From: Lentisphaeria bacterium UBA1776
Lineage (GTDB): Bacteria; Verrucomicrobiota; Lentisphaeria; Victivallales; Victivallaceae
Direction of reading: 5' to 3'
Length of the DNA: 7,191 bases
Assembly (NCBI GenBank): GCA_002314605.1
Contig: DCGO01000057.1
Coordinates: 1,582 to 8,772, forward strand
Part shown: positions 6,233-7,191 of the stretch, one piece after another
How positions within the stretch are numbered: position 1 is the first letter of the stretch
Layout of the letters: the number at the start of each line of letters is the position of its first letter
Translations under genes and position numbers: made by a program
Notes under the pieces: generated by a model
What the model saw: only the letters and a program-made list of their open reading frames with translations
Databases searched by the model: none
What the model was told of the DNA's origin: nothing

Positions 6233-7191
6233 TCACAGAAGGGCCTTGTTCCTGGGATTGCGGGCGACGTCCTTCGGAGTCTTTTTCTGGTTGTTCACGG
6301 CATTCTTGCGGGCCCGGTTCTTCAGGAGGCAGGTGATCACCGCGCTGTTGTCCGCAGGCACCATGGCCGCCGCATGCAGTGCCGTATTGTTCTGAAAATC
6401 GGGCATGTTGACCCGGGCGCCCTTGTTGCAGAGGATCTGCACGATTTCGGCGTTGCGGCCCTCGGCGGCATACATCAGGGGACTCTTTCCGGTCTTGTCG
6501 CAGGTATTGGGGCGGGCACCCCGGGACAGCAGAAATTTTGCCGTGTCCGGAGCATTTCTCTGCAAAGCATGCATAAGAGCCGTCTTGCCCGTAAGATCAT
6601 GAGCATCAATGGCCGCACCGTATTTCAGCAGAAGTTCACCCATCTCCGTCTTCTTCTGATTGCGCTGACTCCACAGCATGAGGGGAACAATGCCTTCATC
6701 GCTCCTCTGATTCGGACGGGCCCGGTTTTCCAGCAGGAGCTGCACCATCTGGGTATTGTTCTTTTCCACGGCCACGGCCAGTGCGGTCCGCCCGAAAGCA
6801 TCCGCCGTATTGACCCGGTCCGGATTCTCCTCAAGATATGCGGTCAGCTCCGGCAGCTTGTTGGCCCGGGCGATCCGGATGATTTCCGGAACCGGGGCGA
6901 TGTGTTTGCGGATGGCGGCCATGTAATTTCTCCGGGGCATGAACTGGGTGATCCGCCCGTATTCAGCATTGTTCGCGCCCACAAGCACCAGAGTACAGGC
7001 TCCTCCGCCGACTTTGTACTGACTGCGGATCGCCGTTACCGGATCCGTTTTTTTCTGGTCCATCGGAGACGGGGCCGCAGGTTTCGGCTCCTCCATCTTC
7101 GGCTCTTCTTTCTTCGGCTCGGCCTTCTTCGGCTCGGCCTTCTTCGAATCCTTTTTCCTGGAGTCCTTCTTGGAATCTTTCTTGGAATCTT
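6233..7191 (-). CDS. Ankyrin-repeat protein with Lys-rich repetitive N-terminal segment (partial, N-terminus beyond window)
   Basis: The reading frame is open to the right edge, so the real start is probably beyond 7191; the ATG at 7094-7096 lies inside a continuing low-complexity segment and has no convincing ribosome site. The visible N-terminal part repeats DSKK and AEPKK units. Numbering from Met 7096, a non-repetitive region follows (about 18-67, with YKVGGGACTLVLVGANN). An ankyrin array then runs from about 70 to 275, with recognisable units at FGRTALAVAVEKNN (101-114), EGIVPLMLWSQRNQ (134-147), LTGKTALMHALQRN (168-181), KTGKSPLMYAAEGRN (201-215) and NNTALHAAAMVPADN (236-250). Each is followed by a helix of the type LLLENRARPN. 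The tail ends KKTPKDVARNPRNKALL. Ankyrin arrays bind other proteins; the partner is unknown. No signal peptide or membrane segment is visible in this part. It is the first gene of the visible operon. Confidence 0.9.
   Translation of the reverse strand, partial: DSKKDSKKDSRKKDSKKAEPKKAEPKKEEPKMEEPKPAAPSPMDQKKTDPVTAIRSQYKVGGGACTLVLVGANNAEYGRITQFMPRRNYMAAIRKHIAPVPEIIRIARANKLPELTAYLEENPDRVNTADAFGRTALAVAVEKNNTQMVQLLLENRARPNQRSDEGIVPLMLWSQRNQKKTEMGELLLKYGAAIDAHDLTGKTALMHALQRNAPDTAKFLLSRGARPNTCDKTGKSPLMYAAEGRNAEIVQILCNKGARVNMPDFQNNTALHAAAMVPADNSAVITCLLKNRARKNAVNNQKKTPKDVARNPRNKALL
7097..7191 (-). repeat. Short tandem coding repeats (DSKK and AEPKK units)
   Basis: Within the ankyrin gene, the minus strand carries two adjacent 15-base units GCCGAGCCGAAGAAG (7109-7123, with one difference, and 7124-7138), followed in the protein by a degenerate KEEPK unit. 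Upstream, to the window edge, are 12-base units of the form GATTCCAAGAAA with drift (about 7142-7189). They encode a repetitive, highly charged and presumably disordered linker. The array continues to the end of the window, so its full length is not visible. Confidence 0.75.

Noticed and set aside
7094..7096. ATG as the start of the ankyrin gene
   Set aside because: The frame continues open to the window edge with the same charged repeat pattern on both sides of this Met, and no good ribosome site precedes it.

Overview
This window is a dense, one-direction gene cluster from a GC-rich bacterial genome. All seven genes lie on the minus strand, so they are read from the right-hand end toward position 1. 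The layout suggests a Gram-negative-type bacterium: a type IV pilus retraction ATPase and an RhlB-like RNA helicase. The combination of a plant-like glucuronokinase-family GHMP kinase, an ankyrin protein and a coiled-coil membrane protein would suit the PVC group (Lentisphaerota or Verrucomicrobiota). That placement is an inference from memory and is weakly supported.

In transcription order: (1) an ankyrin-repeat protein (6233-7191, N-terminus off the window) with a Lys-rich repetitive segment before the ankyrin array; (2) a small unrecognised protein with a central helical/coiled-coil segment and one C-terminal membrane anchor (5678-6214); (3) a GHMP kinase strongly resembling plant glucuronokinase (4627-5652); (4) a GalU-type UTP-sugar-1-phosphate uridylyltransferase (3741-4610); (5) a DEAD-box RNA helicase of RhlB type (2206-3738); (6) a bifunctional NAD(P)H-hydrate repair enzyme, NnrE+NnrD (736-2178); (7) a PilT-type ATPase (1-627, C-terminus off the window). 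The gaps between genes 1 to 6 are 18, 25, 16, 2 and 27 bases, which is what an operon would show. Gene 6 and gene 7 are separated by 108 bases, the only real intergenic space. It holds an inverted repeat, a candidate extended -10 promoter and the pilT ribosome binding site.

The most coherent biochemical unit is the kinase + GalU pair. A sugar 1-kinase makes a sugar-1-phosphate and the next enzyme can convert that to a UDP-sugar. In plants the same two steps salvage free glucuronate to UDP-glucuronate, so this may be a bacterial version of that salvage route. The helicase and the nicotinamide-repair enzyme downstream are housekeeping genes with no obvious pathway link. The ankyrin and membrane-anchored proteins upstream are uncharacterised and may or may not be functionally connected. 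I see no tRNA, rRNA, CRISPR array, insertion sequence or other mobile element, and no convincing gene on the plus strand. No gene-free stretch reaches 300 bases.
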